Source of the DNA: JACZUI01 sp041599115 | GTDB taxonomy: Bacteria > Actinomycetota > Acidimicrobiia > Spongiisociales > ZC4RG35 | Length of the DNA stretch: 25,298 nt | Assembly: GCA_041599115.1 (NCBI GenBank) | Contig: JBFHXF010000020.1 | Coordinates: 1-25,298 of the forward strand | Direction of reading: 5' to 3' | Shown: positions 13,876 to 22,094 of the stretch, piece after piece | How positions within the stretch are numbered: position 1 is the stretch's first letter | How the letters are laid out: the number at the start of each line of letters is the position of its first letter | Notes under the pieces: model-generated | The model's database searches: none | Told to the model about the DNA's origin: nothing | What the model saw: the letters and a program-made list of their open reading frames with translations, nothing else | Made by a program: the position numbers and the translations under genes

Positions 13876-15759
13876 CTACAGCTGTAGCACCGAGCCCACC
13901 TCGATGACGTCGTCGATGGGCAGGCCAAAGAACTCGGCGGCACTGCGGGCGTTGCGCTGCATCAGGGCGAACAACTTGTCCCTCAATCGCATGAAGATGT
14001 TGGCGCGGGTGGGGACGATCGTCTCCTTGCCCACCAGGTACACCGCATCGGTGGGGTCGAAACCGAAGTCGACCATGGTGATGTCGGCGAGGGCACGCGG
14101 CACGTCGGTTCGTTCCATGAATCCATATCGGAGCAACACCTGGTAGAAGCCCTCACCAAGGGAGTGAACCGTGGATCGGGCGACCCGAAGCACCCGGGGC
14201 ACATTGGCCCATTGAATCGAAACCAGGAGCACCGTCTCGTGGAGAACCCCATTGTGACGCATGTTGGTGAGGAGGGCCGGGGGAGTGGCCCCCACCTGTG
14301 AGTAGAGGTAGACGGCGGTGCCGGCGATTCGATCCTGGGGATGCTCGGTGATGGAGCCGATGAACCTCTCGATGGAAAGCTCGCCTTTGCGCATCCGCGT
14401 TCTGAGCCGGGCCCGGCCGGACTGCCAGGTGACCATCACCAACAGGACGATTACACCTACGGCAAGAGGGAACCAGCCTCCATCGCGGACTTTGAGGATG
14501 TTGGCCCCAAAGAAGGCGAGATCGACGAAGAGGAAAGCGGAGGTGAGCGCAGCTGCAAAGACCGGATTCCAATTCCAACGGCGTCTCATCACGACGTAGA
14601 GAAGAATGGTGGTGATAACCATGGTGGTCGTCACAGCCACGCCGTACGCGGCGGCGAGACTGGTGGCGGATCCAAAGGCGAACACCACCGCGATACAGGT
14701 GAACATGAGCAGATAGTTGACGGTGCCGATGTAGATCTGCCCGATCTCGCGGGGCGAGGTGTGATCGATCTTGAGACGGGGCAGATAACCCAATTGCACC
14801 GCCTGCAGAGTGAGGGAGAAGGCGCCAGAGATCAGGGCCTGCGAGGCGATCACGGTCGCCATGGTGGCCAGGACGATGAGAGGGATCAGGGCCCATTCCG
14901 GGGCCAATGTGTAGAACGGGTTCTCGATGGTCGCCGGGTCGGCGATGAGCAATGCCCCTTGGCCGAAATAGTTGAGCAAGAGAGCCGGCAGCACCAGGAC
15001 GGTCCAAGCCAGACGTATCGGCCGCCGCCCGAAGTGACCCATGTCCGCATAGAGAGCCTCACTCCCGGTGACCACCAGGAACACCGCTCCCAGTGCGAGA
15101 AAGGAGAGCTTCGGGTGCATCCGCACGAAGTCGATCGCATAGAGAGGGTTGACCGCTGTGACGATTCTGGGGTGATTGAGAATCTGGGCGACACCAAGAA
15201 CGGCCAGGGTCGAGAACCACACGATCATCACTGGGCCGAAAGCAGCGCCGACTTTGGCCGTGCCGGCACGCTGGATCACGAAAAGAGCGATGATGATGAG
15301 GGCGGCGATGGGAGTTACGAAGGACTCCAGATGTGGTGCCACCACCTCGAGACCTTCCACGGCGGAGAGCACCGATATCGCCGGGGTGATCACGCCGTCG
15401 CCATAGAGCAGGGCGGTGCCGAAAAGACCAACCAGGAGCAGCGTGCCTCGCGACCTCTTGCCCATCTTGATTCGGTTGTCGGTGGCCAGGGCAGCCAGGG
15501 CCATGATCCCGCCCTCACCCTCGTTGTCGGCCCGCATCACGAACGCCAGGTACTTGATCGAGACCACCAGTATCAGCGACCAGAACATGAGAGAGAGAAT
15601 CCCGTAGACCGTGGACGGATCGACGACCAATCCCTCGGCGACGAGAAACGTCTCCCTGAAGGCGTAGAGGGGGGAGGTGCCGATGTCGCCGAACACCACC
15701 CCCAAGGCGCCCAGGGACGTAATCAGGAGATACTTCGAGCCGCGCTTGTCTTCCGCCAT
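13876..15759 (-). CDS. kup: Kup-family potassium transporter
   Basis: A 627-aa KUP/HAK/KT protein that takes up potassium, usually with protons, across the cytoplasmic membrane. The N-terminus has the family-defining LGALGVVFGDIGTSPLYAF helix, followed by about eleven more helices up to residue 455 with landmarks GDGVITPAISVLSAVEGL, GSEALYADMGHFG and NYFGQGALL. A soluble C-terminal region of about 170 residues completes the usual length. No obvious ribosome binding site precedes ATG 15759. It diverges from the rhodanese gene, sharing a 106-bp gap, and converges on ppa. A 14-bp palindrome at its very end is part of the last codons. Confidence 0.93.
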   Translation of the reverse strand: MAEDKRGSKYLLITSLGALGVVFGDIGTSPLYAFRETFLVAEGLVVDPSTVYGILSLMFWSLILVVSIKYLAFVMRADNEGEGGIMALAALATDNRIKMGKRSRGTLLLVGLFGTALLYGDGVITPAISVLSAVEGLEVVAPHLESFVTPIAALIIIALFVIQRAGTAKVGAAFGPVMIVWFSTLAVLGVAQILNHPRIVTAVNPLYAIDFVRMHPKLSFLALGAVFLVVTGSEALYADMGHFGRRPIRLAWTVLVLPALLLNYFGQGALLIADPATIENPFYTLAPEWALIPLIVLATMATVIASQALISGAFSLTLQAVQLGYLPRLKIDHTSPREIGQIYIGTVNYLLMFTCIAVVFAFGSATSLAAAYGVAVTTTMVITTILLYVVMRRRWNWNPVFAAALTSAFLFVDLAFFGANILKVRDGGWFPLAVGVIVLLVMVTWQSGRARLRTRMRKGELSIERFIGSITEHPQDRIAGTAVYLYSQVGATPPALLTNMRHNGVLHETVLLVSIQWANVPRVLRVARSTVHSLGEGFYQVLLRYGFMERTDVPRALADITMVDFGFDPTDAVYLVGKETIVPTRANIFMRLRDKLFALMQRNARSAAEFFGLPIDDVIEVGSVLQL

Positions 15760-15865
15760 ATCAGGGTTATCGATCTGGCGTCACGGTGGGCGCCGGCGGA
15801 TGATTGTGCCATTGTTGGGCGATCTAGGCGATCTCAGAAGATTGCCGTAGGGACGGAGCAATCAG

Positions 15866-16258
15866 ATGACCCCAGATTTTGCCGAGACGACCATGGATGA
15901 GTATCTGGCGGAGGCACGAGCGGGCCTGCAGCGGGTGGCTGCAGTCGAACTGTGGGGTCTGGTCGATCAGGGTGCCCTCCTCGTCGATATCCGTCCCCTC
16001 GAACAGAGGGAGAGGGACGGCGAGTTGCCCGGGGCCACGGTGATAGGGATGAACGTCCTCGAATGGCGTCTGGCACCCTCGAGCCCGGACCGGGTTATCG
16101 ACCTGGACGCAGGGCAAAAAGTGATCCTGGTCTGCGATCAGGGCTATAGCTCGAGTCTCGCGGCGGCGCGCTTGCAGCGTCTCGGCATTCCCGGGGCCAC
16201 AGACCTGGTTGACGGGTTTCAGGCCCTCTTGAGGGCGGGGATCGTGGAACGCCACTAA
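15866..16258 (+). CDS. Rhodanese-like domain protein
   Basis: A 130-aa single rhodanese domain. The core begins VELWGLVDQGALLVDIRPLEQRERDG (about 28-52) and the active loop is C90-D-Q-G-Y-S-S, so the catalytic cysteine that would carry sulfur is present. The LAAARLQRLGIPGATDLVDGFQALL ending is also typical. A roughly 20-residue helical extension precedes the domain. GGAG lies 7 nt before ATG 15866 and supports the start. The protein probably works in the cytoplasm in sulfur transfer or as a phosphatase-like relative; the six-residue loop after the cysteine favours sulfurtransferase. No partner gene is adjacent. Confidence 0.85.
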   Translation: MTPDFAETTMDEYLAEARAGLQRVAAVELWGLVDQGALLVDIRPLEQRERDGELPGATVIGMNVLEWRLAPSSPDRVIDLDAGQKVILVCDQGYSSSLAAARLQRLGIPGATDLVDGFQALLRAGIVERH

Positions 16259-16276
16259 ACCGACCGTTCTCGACGG

Positions 16277-16349
16277 CGCCCTCGGCAGGATTCGAACCTG
16301 CGACACCCGGTTTAGGAAACCGGTGCTCTATCCCCTGAGCTACGAGGGC
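16277..16349 (-). tRNA. tRNA-Arg (anticodon CCT)
   Basis: The minus strand folds into a complete 73-nt cloverleaf: acceptor stem GCCCTCG/CGAGGGC, D stem GCTC/GAGC, anticodon stem CCGGT/ACCGG with loop TTCCTAA (anticodon CCT, reading AGG), five-base variable loop and T stem GCAGG/CCTGC with loop TTCGAAT. The discriminator base is G and CCA is not encoded. A -10-like TAGGAT lies at 16369-16374, about 20 nt upstream of the tRNA 5' end on the minus strand. Confidence 0.96.
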
Positions 16350-16385
16350 GGGATGGCCAATCAGGAGGATCCTAAAGCGGGAGTA

Positions 16386-16404
16386 GGGTCGGGCCGTCCG
16401 ACCC
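16386..16404. promoter_or_regulatory. Hairpin just upstream of the DUF1353 gene
   Basis: GGGTCGG pairs perfectly with CCGACCC over a 5-nt loop, ending 9 nt before ATG 16414. There is no T tract on either side. In a plus-strand transcript it would sit where a ribosome binding site is expected and could limit translation. The role is not known. Confidence 0.35.
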
Positions 16405-16413
16405 AGGCGAAGA

Positions 16414-16935
16414 ATGCCCTTCGAATCCGATCTCGTTGTCTCCGAAACTGACGAAAAACACTGGAGGCTGGCCGCAGATCTGATGTATCGAGGGAGACAC
16501 GATCTGTTTGTGGTCCCCTCCGGGTTTGTCACCGACTTCGCCTCGGTTCCCAGGGTTCTCTGGTCCTTGATCCCCACCTATGGCCGATACACCAAGGCAG
16601 CTGTCCTCCACGACTACCTGGTGCGCGAGAGGGCGATATCCAGGTGTGACGCGGACGGGTTGTTCCGCCGGGTGATGCGGGAGATGGGTGTTGGCTATGT
16701 CCGGAGACGGATGATGTGGGCCGGGGTCAGGTGGGGCGGCAAAGTCGCCAGTTGCGGTCCGGGCCAATTCCTTGCTGTCCTCTTGATCACGATTCTCTCC
16801 TTTCCCCTCGTCATCCCCGGAGTGGTCGCGGCTCTGTTCATCGTTCTTCTCTGGTTGGTGGAAGTCCTGGTCCATGGTGTCCGCCTGGCATTGGGGCTTG
16901 ACGAACCCGGAGTCCCGCCGTTGTTTCCTCGCTGA
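16414..16935 (+). CDS. DUF1353 protein with C-terminal membrane segments
   Basis: A 173-aa protein whose first 105 residues match DUF1353: VVPSGFVTDFASVPRVLWSLIP (about 33-54), then YTKAAVLHDYL with the conserved HD and a later CDADGLFRRVMREMGV helix. DUF1353 is often phage-linked and may be a small hydrolase-like fold, but its activity is not established. Unlike most short members, this one continues into hydrophobic segments at about 128-160, so it is probably attached to the cytoplasmic membrane. No strong ribosome binding site is seen and a hairpin lies immediately upstream. No other phage genes are nearby, so I do not read this as prophage. Confidence 0.75.
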   Translation: MPFESDLVVSETDEKHWRLAADLMYRGRHDLFVVPSGFVTDFASVPRVLWSLIPTYGRYTKAAVLHDYLVRERAISRCDADGLFRRVMREMGVGYVRRRMMWAGVRWGGKVASCGPGQFLAVLLITILSFPLVIPGVVAALFIVLLWLVEVLVHGVRLALGLDEPGVPPLFPR

Positions 16936-16980
16936 TGCCCTCACTCCGCTCTTAACGCCAGATCGGTCGGCGCGGCGGCC

Positions 16981-16986
16981 TACCCT
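16981..16986 (+). promoter_or_regulatory. Candidate -10 element for the leaderless NYN gene
   Basis: TACCCT is followed by 6 nt and ATG 16993 with no ribosome binding site. It is one of four cases in this window with exactly 6-nt spacing. Confidence 0.5.
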
Positions 16987-16992
16987 TCGACT

Positions 16993-17997
16993 ATGGAAGA
17001 AGAACGCATCGCCCTATTCGTGGACTACGAGAATCTCGCAATCGGGGCCCGGGACGCGCTGGGGGGGATGGAGTTCGACTTCGAGCCGATCGCCAACGCC
17101 CTCGCCGAGCGAGGGCGGGTGGTGTCACGCAAGGCCTATGCGGACTGGTCGATGTTTTCCGACGCCCGTCAGAAGCTGACCCGGAGCCATATCGAGCTGA
17201 TCGAGATTCCGCAGCGGATGGGCTCGTCGAGGAAGAACGCGGCAGACATCAAGATGGTCGTCGACGCCATCGAGGTCGCCTTCGAGAGGGATTACGTCAC
17301 CACGTTTGTGATCTGCACCGGCGACTCAGACTTCACCCCTCTGGTTCACAAGCTGCGTGAGTTGAACAAGCGGGTGATCGGTGTCGGCGTGAAGGGATCG
17401 ACGTCCAAATTACTGCCACCGGCTTGCGACGAGTTCCTCTTCTACGAGAATCTCGAGGGTGTCGACCCCCGTCGACATGACCCTCCCAAGTCCGACGACG
17501 ACGCTGCTCCCGAGGTTCCTGAGCTGGAGACACTCATCTCCACCACTCTGAGCGGACTATCCCGCTCCTTTGGCGGGGAGGTCCTGGCGTCTTCTTTGAA
17601 GCGAGCCCTCCTGAGAAAGGACTCCACCTTCTCAGAGGCCGACTACGGCTTCCGCGCCTTTGGTGAGCTGTTGCGTCACCTCGAGACCAACGGGCTCATC
17701 GCGCTGTCCGAGGGACCCAGCCACGGTGACCCCGTGGTGTCGATTCTGGCGGGAGGCTCGGCCGAGCAGAAGGTCTTCGATCTGCTGGGGCAGGTCGTGG
17801 CCGCTCTTCCGACCAAGAACGGTCCGGTCGTCCTCTCCGGACTGAAGAATCAGTTGCGTAAGAAAGATCCGGACTTCTCGGAGAAGAAGTTCGGGTTCTC
17901 CGGGTTTCTCCAGTTCTGCCGGGCCGCAGCCACACGGGGGATCATTGCTCTCACCTGGAACGAGGAACTGGGGGACTACACGGTGACTCCGGGTTAG
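16993..17997 (+). CDS. NYN-domain (LabA/DUF88) putative ribonuclease with two OST-HTH domains
   Basis: A 334-aa protein. Residues about 5-150 are a NYN (PIN-like) nuclease domain with acidic positions where catalysis is expected: D11 in FVDYENL, D85 in the KNAADIKMVVD block, D111 and D113 in CTGDSDF. Two OST-HTH/LOTUS-type winged-helix domains follow, at about 175-250 and 255-330; both share a KRALLRKDSTFSEADYGF / KNQLRKKDPDFSEKKFGF core and a G(L/I)IAL strand. In this family the OST-HTH domains bind RNA, so the protein probably cuts or processes RNA in the cytoplasm. Start is supported by the leaderless promoter pattern. The target RNA is unknown. Confidence 0.85.
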   Translation: MEEERIALFVDYENLAIGARDALGGMEFDFEPIANALAERGRVVSRKAYADWSMFSDARQKLTRSHIELIEIPQRMGSSRKNAADIKMVVDAIEVAFERDYVTTFVICTGDSDFTPLVHKLRELNKRVIGVGVKGSTSKLLPPACDEFLFYENLEGVDPRRHDPPKSDDDAAPEVPELETLISTTLSGLSRSFGGEVLASSLKRALLRKDSTFSEADYGFRAFGELLRHLETNGLIALSEGPSHGDPVVSILAGGSAEQKVFDLLGQVVAALPTKNGPVVLSGLKNQLRKKDPDFSEKKFGFSGFLQFCRAAATRGIIALTWNEELGDYTVTPG

Positions 17998-18042
17998 GAG
18001 GAGGGGCGGCGACTTGGTACGACGCGACTCATGTCCCAACGC

Positions 18043-18048
18043 TAGGGT
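18043..18048 (+). promoter_or_regulatory. Candidate -10 element for the liv operon
   Basis: TAGGGT lies 9 nt before GTG 18058, the first gene of the livHMGF operon, without a ribosome binding site between. The spacing allows a leader of only two or three bases. No clear -35 box is visible. Confidence 0.35.
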
Positions 18049-18057
18049 TCCCGATCT

Positions 18058-19437
18058 GTGACTCGGATCCTGGATCTTGCGGGCGGCTCTCGGCGACTAG
18101 TTGGCTTCGCCTTGCTCACAACCCTGGTTCTCTCGCTCTTCGCAGTTTTTGCCCCGGTGGCCCGAGCCGATGGCGAGGCAATAGGCACGCGACTGCTCTA
18201 CAACGAGCCCGAGTCGGGTGAGCGGCTTCCGGTCGCGGGCGTTTCGTTCACCGTCCAAGATCTGTCCGGGGCGACCATCGCAGAGGGGGTGACCGATGCC
18301 GAGGGAGTGGTGGAACTCCCCATTCCCGGGTCGGGCCGGTACGGGCTCACCATTGATCCCGAGACTCTCCCGCCCGGTGTCTTCCTGGCGGACCCCGAAA
18401 GAACATCGGTAGTGGTCGACGTTCTGCCGGGCAAGACCGGTCGGGCCATTTTCCAGCTGGTCAACGAGAACGAGGCGGCGGTGTCGGGGATCGCGAGAAC
18501 CATCACTTTCCGTCAGGTGGCTCAACTCACCGTCGAAGGTCTCAAGTTCGGTGTGTTCCTCGCCATGGCGGCGATCGGTTTGTCGTTGATCTTCGGGACC
18601 ACCGGTCTTGTCAACTTCGCCCATGGCGAGATGATCGGTTGGGGCATGCTCTGGGCCTATTTCTTCAACTTCTACGGGTTTGCCGGCGTTTTCGGGTTCA
18701 TGAAGGACTGGCCCCCTCCCTTCGGGTCAGGGGTCAACCTCATCTTCGCTGCGATTCTCGCCACCGGAATGGGGCTGCTGTTCGGATGGGCCTTCGACAA
18801 GTATGTCTTTGCTCCGATGAGGGCAAAGGGGGTGTCTCTCATCTCGGCGATGATCGTCACCATCGGTTTGTCCATTCTGATCCGGTATGTCTTTCTGTTC
18901 GTCTTCGGTGGTGTGCCCCGCTTCTTCAAGGACTACACCGCGCAAAGCGGAATCCAGATCGGGGTTATCGACATCACGCCCAAGGATCTCGTTACCGCCG
19001 GAATATCGGTAGCGATCCTCATATTCGTTGGCCTCTTTCTCGGGCGGACCAGAATCGGCAAGGCGATGCGAGCAGTCGCCGACGATCGCGATCTCGCCGA
19101 GTCCTCCGGGATCGATGTGGCGAAGGTGATTCGGTTTGTTTGGGTTGCCGGGTCGGGTCTCGCCGCTCTCGGCGGAGTGTTCATCGGGCTCTCCGAGCAG
19201 GTCTCGTGGAACATCGGGTTCCGTATCCTGCTGCTGATCTTCGCCGCCGTGGTCCTCGGTGGTCTCGGCACCGCTTATGGTGCTCTGATCGGGGCCCTGG
19301 TTGTGGGTATTGGCATCCAAGTATCGACTTTGTGGATCCCACCCGAGTTGAAGAACCTTGGCGCTCTGATTCTGCTGATCGTGGCCCTCATGATCCGCCC
19401 GCAGGGGATCATGGGCCGGGCTGAGAGGGTCGGTTAG
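18058..19437 (+). CDS. livH: LivH-type branched-chain amino acid permease with secreted N-terminal domain
   Basis: A 459-aa protein, about 150 residues longer than a normal LivH. Residues 12-37 look like a signal peptide (LVGFALLTTLVLSLFAVFAPVARA). Residues about 40-140 form a beta-rich Cna-B / carboxypeptidase-regulatory-like domain with GVSFTVQDLSGATIAEGVTD, a PIPGSGRYGLTI turn and a late VVVDVLPGKTG strand. From about 160 the standard permease begins with GLKFGVFLAMAAIGLSLIFGTTGLVNFAHGEM, followed by about eight helices ending at RPQGIMGR. The GTG start is required for the signal peptide. The gene heads livHMGF, two nucleotides before livM. The extra domain would lie outside the membrane, where LivK docks; that role is inferred. 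Confidence 0.88.
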   Translation: MTRILDLAGGSRRLVGFALLTTLVLSLFAVFAPVARADGEAIGTRLLYNEPESGERLPVAGVSFTVQDLSGATIAEGVTDAEGVVELPIPGSGRYGLTIDPETLPPGVFLADPERTSVVVDVLPGKTGRAIFQLVNENEAAVSGIARTITFRQVAQLTVEGLKFGVFLAMAAIGLSLIFGTTGLVNFAHGEMIGWGMLWAYFFNFYGFAGVFGFMKDWPPPFGSGVNLIFAAILATGMGLLFGWAFDKYVFAPMRAKGVSLISAMIVTIGLSILIRYVFLFVFGGVPRFFKDYTAQSGIQIGVIDITPKDLVTAGISVAILIFVGLFLGRTRIGKAMRAVADDRDLAESSGIDVAKVIRFVWVAGSGLAALGGVFIGLSEQVSWNIGFRILLLIFAAVVLGGLGTAYGALIGALVVGIGIQVSTLWIPPELKNLGALILLIVALMIRPQGIMGRAERVG

Positions 19438-19439
19438 CT

Positions 19440-20456
19440 ATGCACTTCGTATTCGGCGTGTTCGACTGGCTCTTCATCCTCCAACAGAGTCTCAACGAGG
19501 CGTTCGACGTCAATGCAATTGTCTTCGCACTTGCCGCCATAGGTCTGAACGTGCATTTCGGCTATGCAGGACTGCTCAACTTCGGTCAGGTCGGCTTTGT
19601 CGCCATGGGGGCATATGGAATGGGCCTCGCCATCACCCTGTGGAGTCTCAATCCGTTCCTGGCGATCCTGGTAGGTGTGCTCTTCGCCGTCGTGTTCGCC
19701 CTTCTGCTCGGTCTGCCCACTCTTCGCTTGCGGGCCGACTATCTGGCGATTGTCACCATCGCCGCTGCGGAGATAATCCGGCTTGTTGCCCGGTCGACTG
19801 CGATGCGCGGCATAACTCGTGGCGCCGAGGGGCTCAACGAATTCATCGGCCCCTTCCGGGACCTGAGCCCCTTCAATCCCAGCCACGATTACGGCTTCGG
19901 CCCCTTTGTTTGGCGTGGTAATCAGTTCTTTGCAATCGTGGTCGGCTGGATTCTCATCCTTATCTTCCTTCTGCTGGTGTGGCAATTGATGCGAAGCCCC
20001 TGGGGTCGGGTGGTCAAAGCAATACGGGAGGACGAGGACGCCGCCCGGGCTCTGGGCAAGAGCGCCTATTGGTACAAGATGCAGGCCCTGATCCTCGGCG
20101 GTGTCATCGGTGGGTTCGCCGGAATGGTTCTCGCCATTGGAAACGCAACTGTTCAGCCGGACTTCTTCGTGGCTCCACTCACGTTCTTCTTCTGGCTGGT
20201 ACTCATCCTCGGCGGTGTGGGACGGGTGTGGTCACCTGTTGTCGGATCGGTGATCTTCTGGTCGCTGATCACCTTCGTTCAGAACCTCGGTCGTCAGTTG
20301 GTGGACAACGGTTACGTCCCCACATCGATCATGGATACAAGCCAGGTCGATCAGATTCGATTCTGGATCGTCGGTATCGCCCTGGCTCTGCTGATGGTGT
20401 ATCGACCTCAGGGGATCTTCGGGTCCAGAGAGGAGATGGCGCTGGATGCCCACTGA
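19440..20456 (+). CDS. livM: LivM-type branched-chain amino acid permease
   Basis: A 338-aa membrane protein, the second permease half of the HAAT importer. The family hallmark GYAGLLNFGQVGFVAMGAYG lies at about 41-60, with LPTLRLRADYLAIVTIAAAEIIRL near 95-118 and the cytoplasmic coupling loop SPWGRVVKAIREDEDAARALG near 185-205. About nine helices are visible and the ending YRPQGIFGSREE is typical. It begins 2 nt after the livH stop and overlaps livG by 11 bp, so expression is coupled. It would pair with LivH to form the amino acid channel. Confidence 0.93.
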   Translation: MHFVFGVFDWLFILQQSLNEAFDVNAIVFALAAIGLNVHFGYAGLLNFGQVGFVAMGAYGMGLAITLWSLNPFLAILVGVLFAVVFALLLGLPTLRLRADYLAIVTIAAAEIIRLVARSTAMRGITRGAEGLNEFIGPFRDLSPFNPSHDYGFGPFVWRGNQFFAIVVGWILILIFLLLVWQLMRSPWGRVVKAIREDEDAARALGKSAYWYKMQALILGGVIGGFAGMVLAIGNATVQPDFFVAPLTFFFWLVLILGGVGRVWSPVVGSVIFWSLITFVQNLGRQLVDNGYVPTSIMDTSQVDQIRFWIVGIALALLMVYRPQGIFGSREEMALDAH

Positions 20457-21339
20457 CCTGGCCCAACTCCGTCACGAGCCCGGAGTTTCCAAACCGGACC
20501 CGATCCTTGTGGTGGACAACATGAGGAAGCGTTTCGGCGGCATCGTCGCCGTTGACGTAGACCATCTCGAGATTCAGCGGGGAGTGATCACAGCGCTGAT
20601 CGGGCCGAACGGCGCCGGTAAGACCACCTTCTTCAATGTGTTGACCGGCTTTGACACCCCCGACGAGGGTCACACTGTCTTCAATGGGGAGAACATCGAT
20701 GGGGCCAAGCCGCACCGGCTCGCCCAAAAAGGGATGGTGCGGACCTTCCAGCTGACCAAGGCATTGACCAAACTGGCCGTCATCGAGAACATGAAGCTGG
20801 GCGCCAAGTATCAGAAGGGCGAGCACTTTCTCAACGCCCTGATCAGCCCGATCTGGCGCGGCCAGGAGGGTGACATCGAGCGCCGGGGGGATACTCTGCT
20901 AAAGAGATTCCAGCTGGGGCACATGCGTGACGAGTACGCCGGGTCGTTGTCGGGGGGTCAGCGGAAACTGCTGGAGATGTCCCGCTCTCTCATGGCCGAG
21001 CCGAGCCTGGTCATGCTCGACGAGCCTATGGCCGGTGTCAATCCCGCGCTGAAACAGAGTCTGTTGGATCACGTCCGGGAATTGAAGGACGAAGGGATCT
21101 CGGTCGTGTTCGTGGAGCACGACATGGACGTAGTCCAGGGCATCTCGGACTGGGTGGTGGTGATGGCGGAAGGGGCCATCATCGCTGAGGGGCCGCCGGA
21201 GTCGATTGCCGCCAACAAGCTGGTGATCGATGCCTATCTCGGCTCCCATCACGACGCTCCCCTCGACTTTTCCGAGGAAGAGGCGATCCTGAAGGCGAGC
21301 GATCGGGGAGGCGAGACCGTAGGTGGTGAAGAGGAATGA
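20446..21339 (+). CDS. livG: LivG-type ABC ATPase
   Basis: A 297-aa ATP-binding subunit. Walker A is GPNGAGKTT (about 53-61), the signature is LSGGQRKLLEMSRSLM and Walker B is LVMLDEPMAGVNP, with the switch histidine in VEHDM. Compared with the usual 250-260 residues it has about 20 extra at the N-terminus and an acidic tail of about 30 residues after AYLGSHH. The start overlaps livM by 11 bp; a later start at ATG 20521 would cut into the first strand of the fold. It powers branched-chain amino acid uptake with LivF. Confidence 0.93.
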   Translation: MPTDLAQLRHEPGVSKPDPILVVDNMRKRFGGIVAVDVDHLEIQRGVITALIGPNGAGKTTFFNVLTGFDTPDEGHTVFNGENIDGAKPHRLAQKGMVRTFQLTKALTKLAVIENMKLGAKYQKGEHFLNALISPIWRGQEGDIERRGDTLLKRFQLGHMRDEYAGSLSGGQRKLLEMSRSLMAEPSLVMLDEPMAGVNPALKQSLLDHVRELKDEGISVVFVEHDMDVVQGISDWVVVMAEGAIIAEGPPESIAANKLVIDAYLGSHHDAPLDFSEEEAILKASDRGGETVGGEEE

Positions 21340-22073
21340 CTGACCAGACGACCCCCATAATCGAGATCAAATCACTTGTCGCCGGTTACGTTCCCGGAGT
21401 CGACATCCTCAACGGTGTTGATTTGGTGCTCAACAAGGGTGAGCTGGTTGGGATCATCGGGCCCAACGGTGCCGGGAAGTCAACTTTGCTCAAATCGTTG
21501 TTCGGGCTGATTCCTGTCAGATCCGGATCCGTCGAGTTCAACGGGACCGACATTTCCCGTCTCAAGGCGCATGAGCTGGTGGAGATGGGAATCGGTTATG
21601 TGCCTCAGCTCAACAATGTGTTCCCCAGCCTCACCGTCAGAGAGAACCTCGAGATGGGGCTCTTCCTGCACCCGGGCAAGGTGAAGGAGAGGATCAGCTA
21701 CGTGGTCGACATGTTCGAGCGTCTCGGCGAGCGGATGGAGCAAAGAACCGGATCGTTGTCAGGTGGTGAGCGTCAAATGGTGGCGATGGGCCGGGCGCTC
21801 ATGGCCGAGCCATCGGTCCTCCTCCTCGATGAGCCGTCCGCCGGTCTCTCCCCTGCGCTGCAGGATCAGGTCTTCATCCGGACCCGGCAGATCAACCGTG
21901 CCGGCGTCGGGGTGATCATGGTGGAGCAGAACGCCAGGCGGTGTCTTCAGATCTGCCATCGCGGATACGTTCTCGACTCGGGCACGAATGCCTATACCGC
22001 CAGCGGCGAGTCGCTGCTCAACGATCCCAAAGTCATCGAGCTCTACCTGGGGACGCTGGCCAAAGTCAAGTGA
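21336..22073 (+). CDS. livF: LivF-type ABC ATPase
   Basis: A 245-aa second ATPase of the importer, of normal length. Walker A is GPNGAGKST (about 42-50), followed by the Q-loop region GIGYVPQLNNVFPSLTVREN. The signature is LSGGERQMVAMGRALM and Walker B is VLLLDEPSAGLSP, with VEQNARRCLQI where LivF-type proteins carry Q instead of the switch histidine of LivG. It starts inside the livG stop (ATGA) and is the last gene of the plus-strand liv unit. It converges on the lipoprotein gene with 21 bp between stops. Confidence 0.94.
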   Translation: MTDQTTPIIEIKSLVAGYVPGVDILNGVDLVLNKGELVGIIGPNGAGKSTLLKSLFGLIPVRSGSVEFNGTDISRLKAHELVEMGIGYVPQLNNVFPSLTVRENLEMGLFLHPGKVKERISYVVDMFERLGERMEQRTGSLSGGERQMVAMGRALMAEPSVLLLDEPSAGLSPALQDQVFIRTRQINRAGVGVIMVEQNARRCLQICHRGYVLDSGTNAYTASGESLLNDPKVIELYLGTLAKVK

Positions 22074-22094
22074 TCTGACACTCGGGCCGGTTCG

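Noticed and set aside
13875..13888. 14-bp palindrome GCTACAGCTGTAGC between ppa and kup
   Set aside because: It codes the last residues and stop of Kup and has no T tract, so I do not call it a terminator or operator.
14341..15900. Long plus-strand open frame (519 codons) opposite kup
   Set aside because: Low-complexity, charged sequence typical of the antisense of a hydrophobic high-GC gene; kup on the other strand is clearly the real gene.
16414..16935. DUF1353 gene as part of a prophage
   Set aside because: No integrase, portal, terminase or lysis genes are near it; its neighbours are ordinary chromosomal genes, and the adjacent tRNA shows no duplicated attachment site.
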